Shown here one piece after another: positions 64,000 to 64,000 of a DNA stretch of 64,000 bases. Source of the stretch: CAKMMH01 sp927798255 (GTDB lineage: Bacteria; Bdellovibrionota_C; UBA2361; CAKMMH01). A program made the position numbers and the translations under genes. The DNA is taken from positions 1-64,000 of the forward strand of contig JAXFOK010000060.1 in NCBI GenBank assembly GCA_034180415.1, in the 5' to 3' direction. Under the pieces are notes generated by a model. It was not told the origin of the DNA and ran no database searches. It worked only from the letters and a program-made list of their open reading frames with translations. Each line of letters opens with the position of its first letter. Positions within the stretch are counted from its first letter, which is position 1.

Positions 64000-64000
64000 T

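Noticed and set aside
1..64000. tRNA or rRNA genes
   Set aside because: I looked for T-arm GTTCRANNC contexts with a matching acceptor stem and found none convincing; a covariance-model scan would settle it.

Overview
The window is a strongly AT-rich bacterial chromosome segment of ordinary gene density. The envelope genes (LptC, LptA, an OmpA-family protein, Skp/OmpH, PpiD) indicate a diderm, LPS-type cell. A MopE-like Cys/Asp motif beside thrombospondin type-3 repeats, HDOD and CpaB proteins recall Deltaproteobacteria in the broad sense (Myxococcota, Bdellovibrionota, SAR324-like lineages). That placement is inference and would need GroEL, Mfd or ProS trees.

Layout: 0-8 kb holds the tail of a Na/Pi cotransporter, a TPR-like gene, a YdjC deacetylase, a methyltransferase, an orphan sensor and KtrAB potassium uptake, plus a degraded DUF3990/DUF3791 pair. 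8-19 kb holds prfA, a beta-lactamase-fold protein lacking its catalytic residues, groES-groEL with a candidate heat-shock promoter, pssA, a Pit/DUF47 phosphate operon, a TetR regulator, a CorC-type CBS protein and an OmpA protein. 19-40 kb holds a YmdB-type phosphodiesterase, a receiver protein, a 1402-residue membrane protein with an internal duplication, two metallo-beta-lactamase-fold proteins, ppiD, proS, mfd and a secreted protein with a triplicated Cys module. 40-48 kb is a co-directional block: rpmH, rnpA, yidD, lptC, lptA, DUF58, BatA-like and VWA. yidC and lptB are not next to it. 48-64 kb holds pgi, an HDOD protein, TraB, skp, cpaB, a lipoprotein metzincin, a five-gene unknown membrane operon and a giant RCC1/TSP3/Thr-Pro surface protein cut by the right edge.

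The unexplained material is intergenic. (1) Two 122-128 bp palindromic elements sit on the stop codons of prfA and pgi; their outer stems differ but stay complementary. (2) Two 183-184 bp MITE-like elements have perfect terminal inverted repeats and hairpin-filled interiors, and at least five solo arms are scattered elsewhere. (3) Four islands of higher GC carry single small ORFs, three of them with tiny leader ORFs and hairpin terminators. (4) Degenerate CAGATAC/CTGATAC-type repeats recur behind gene 3' ends. There is also one gene with a single in-frame TGA and one remnant toxin-antitoxin-like pair. I found no tRNA, rRNA, CRISPR array or intact transposase.
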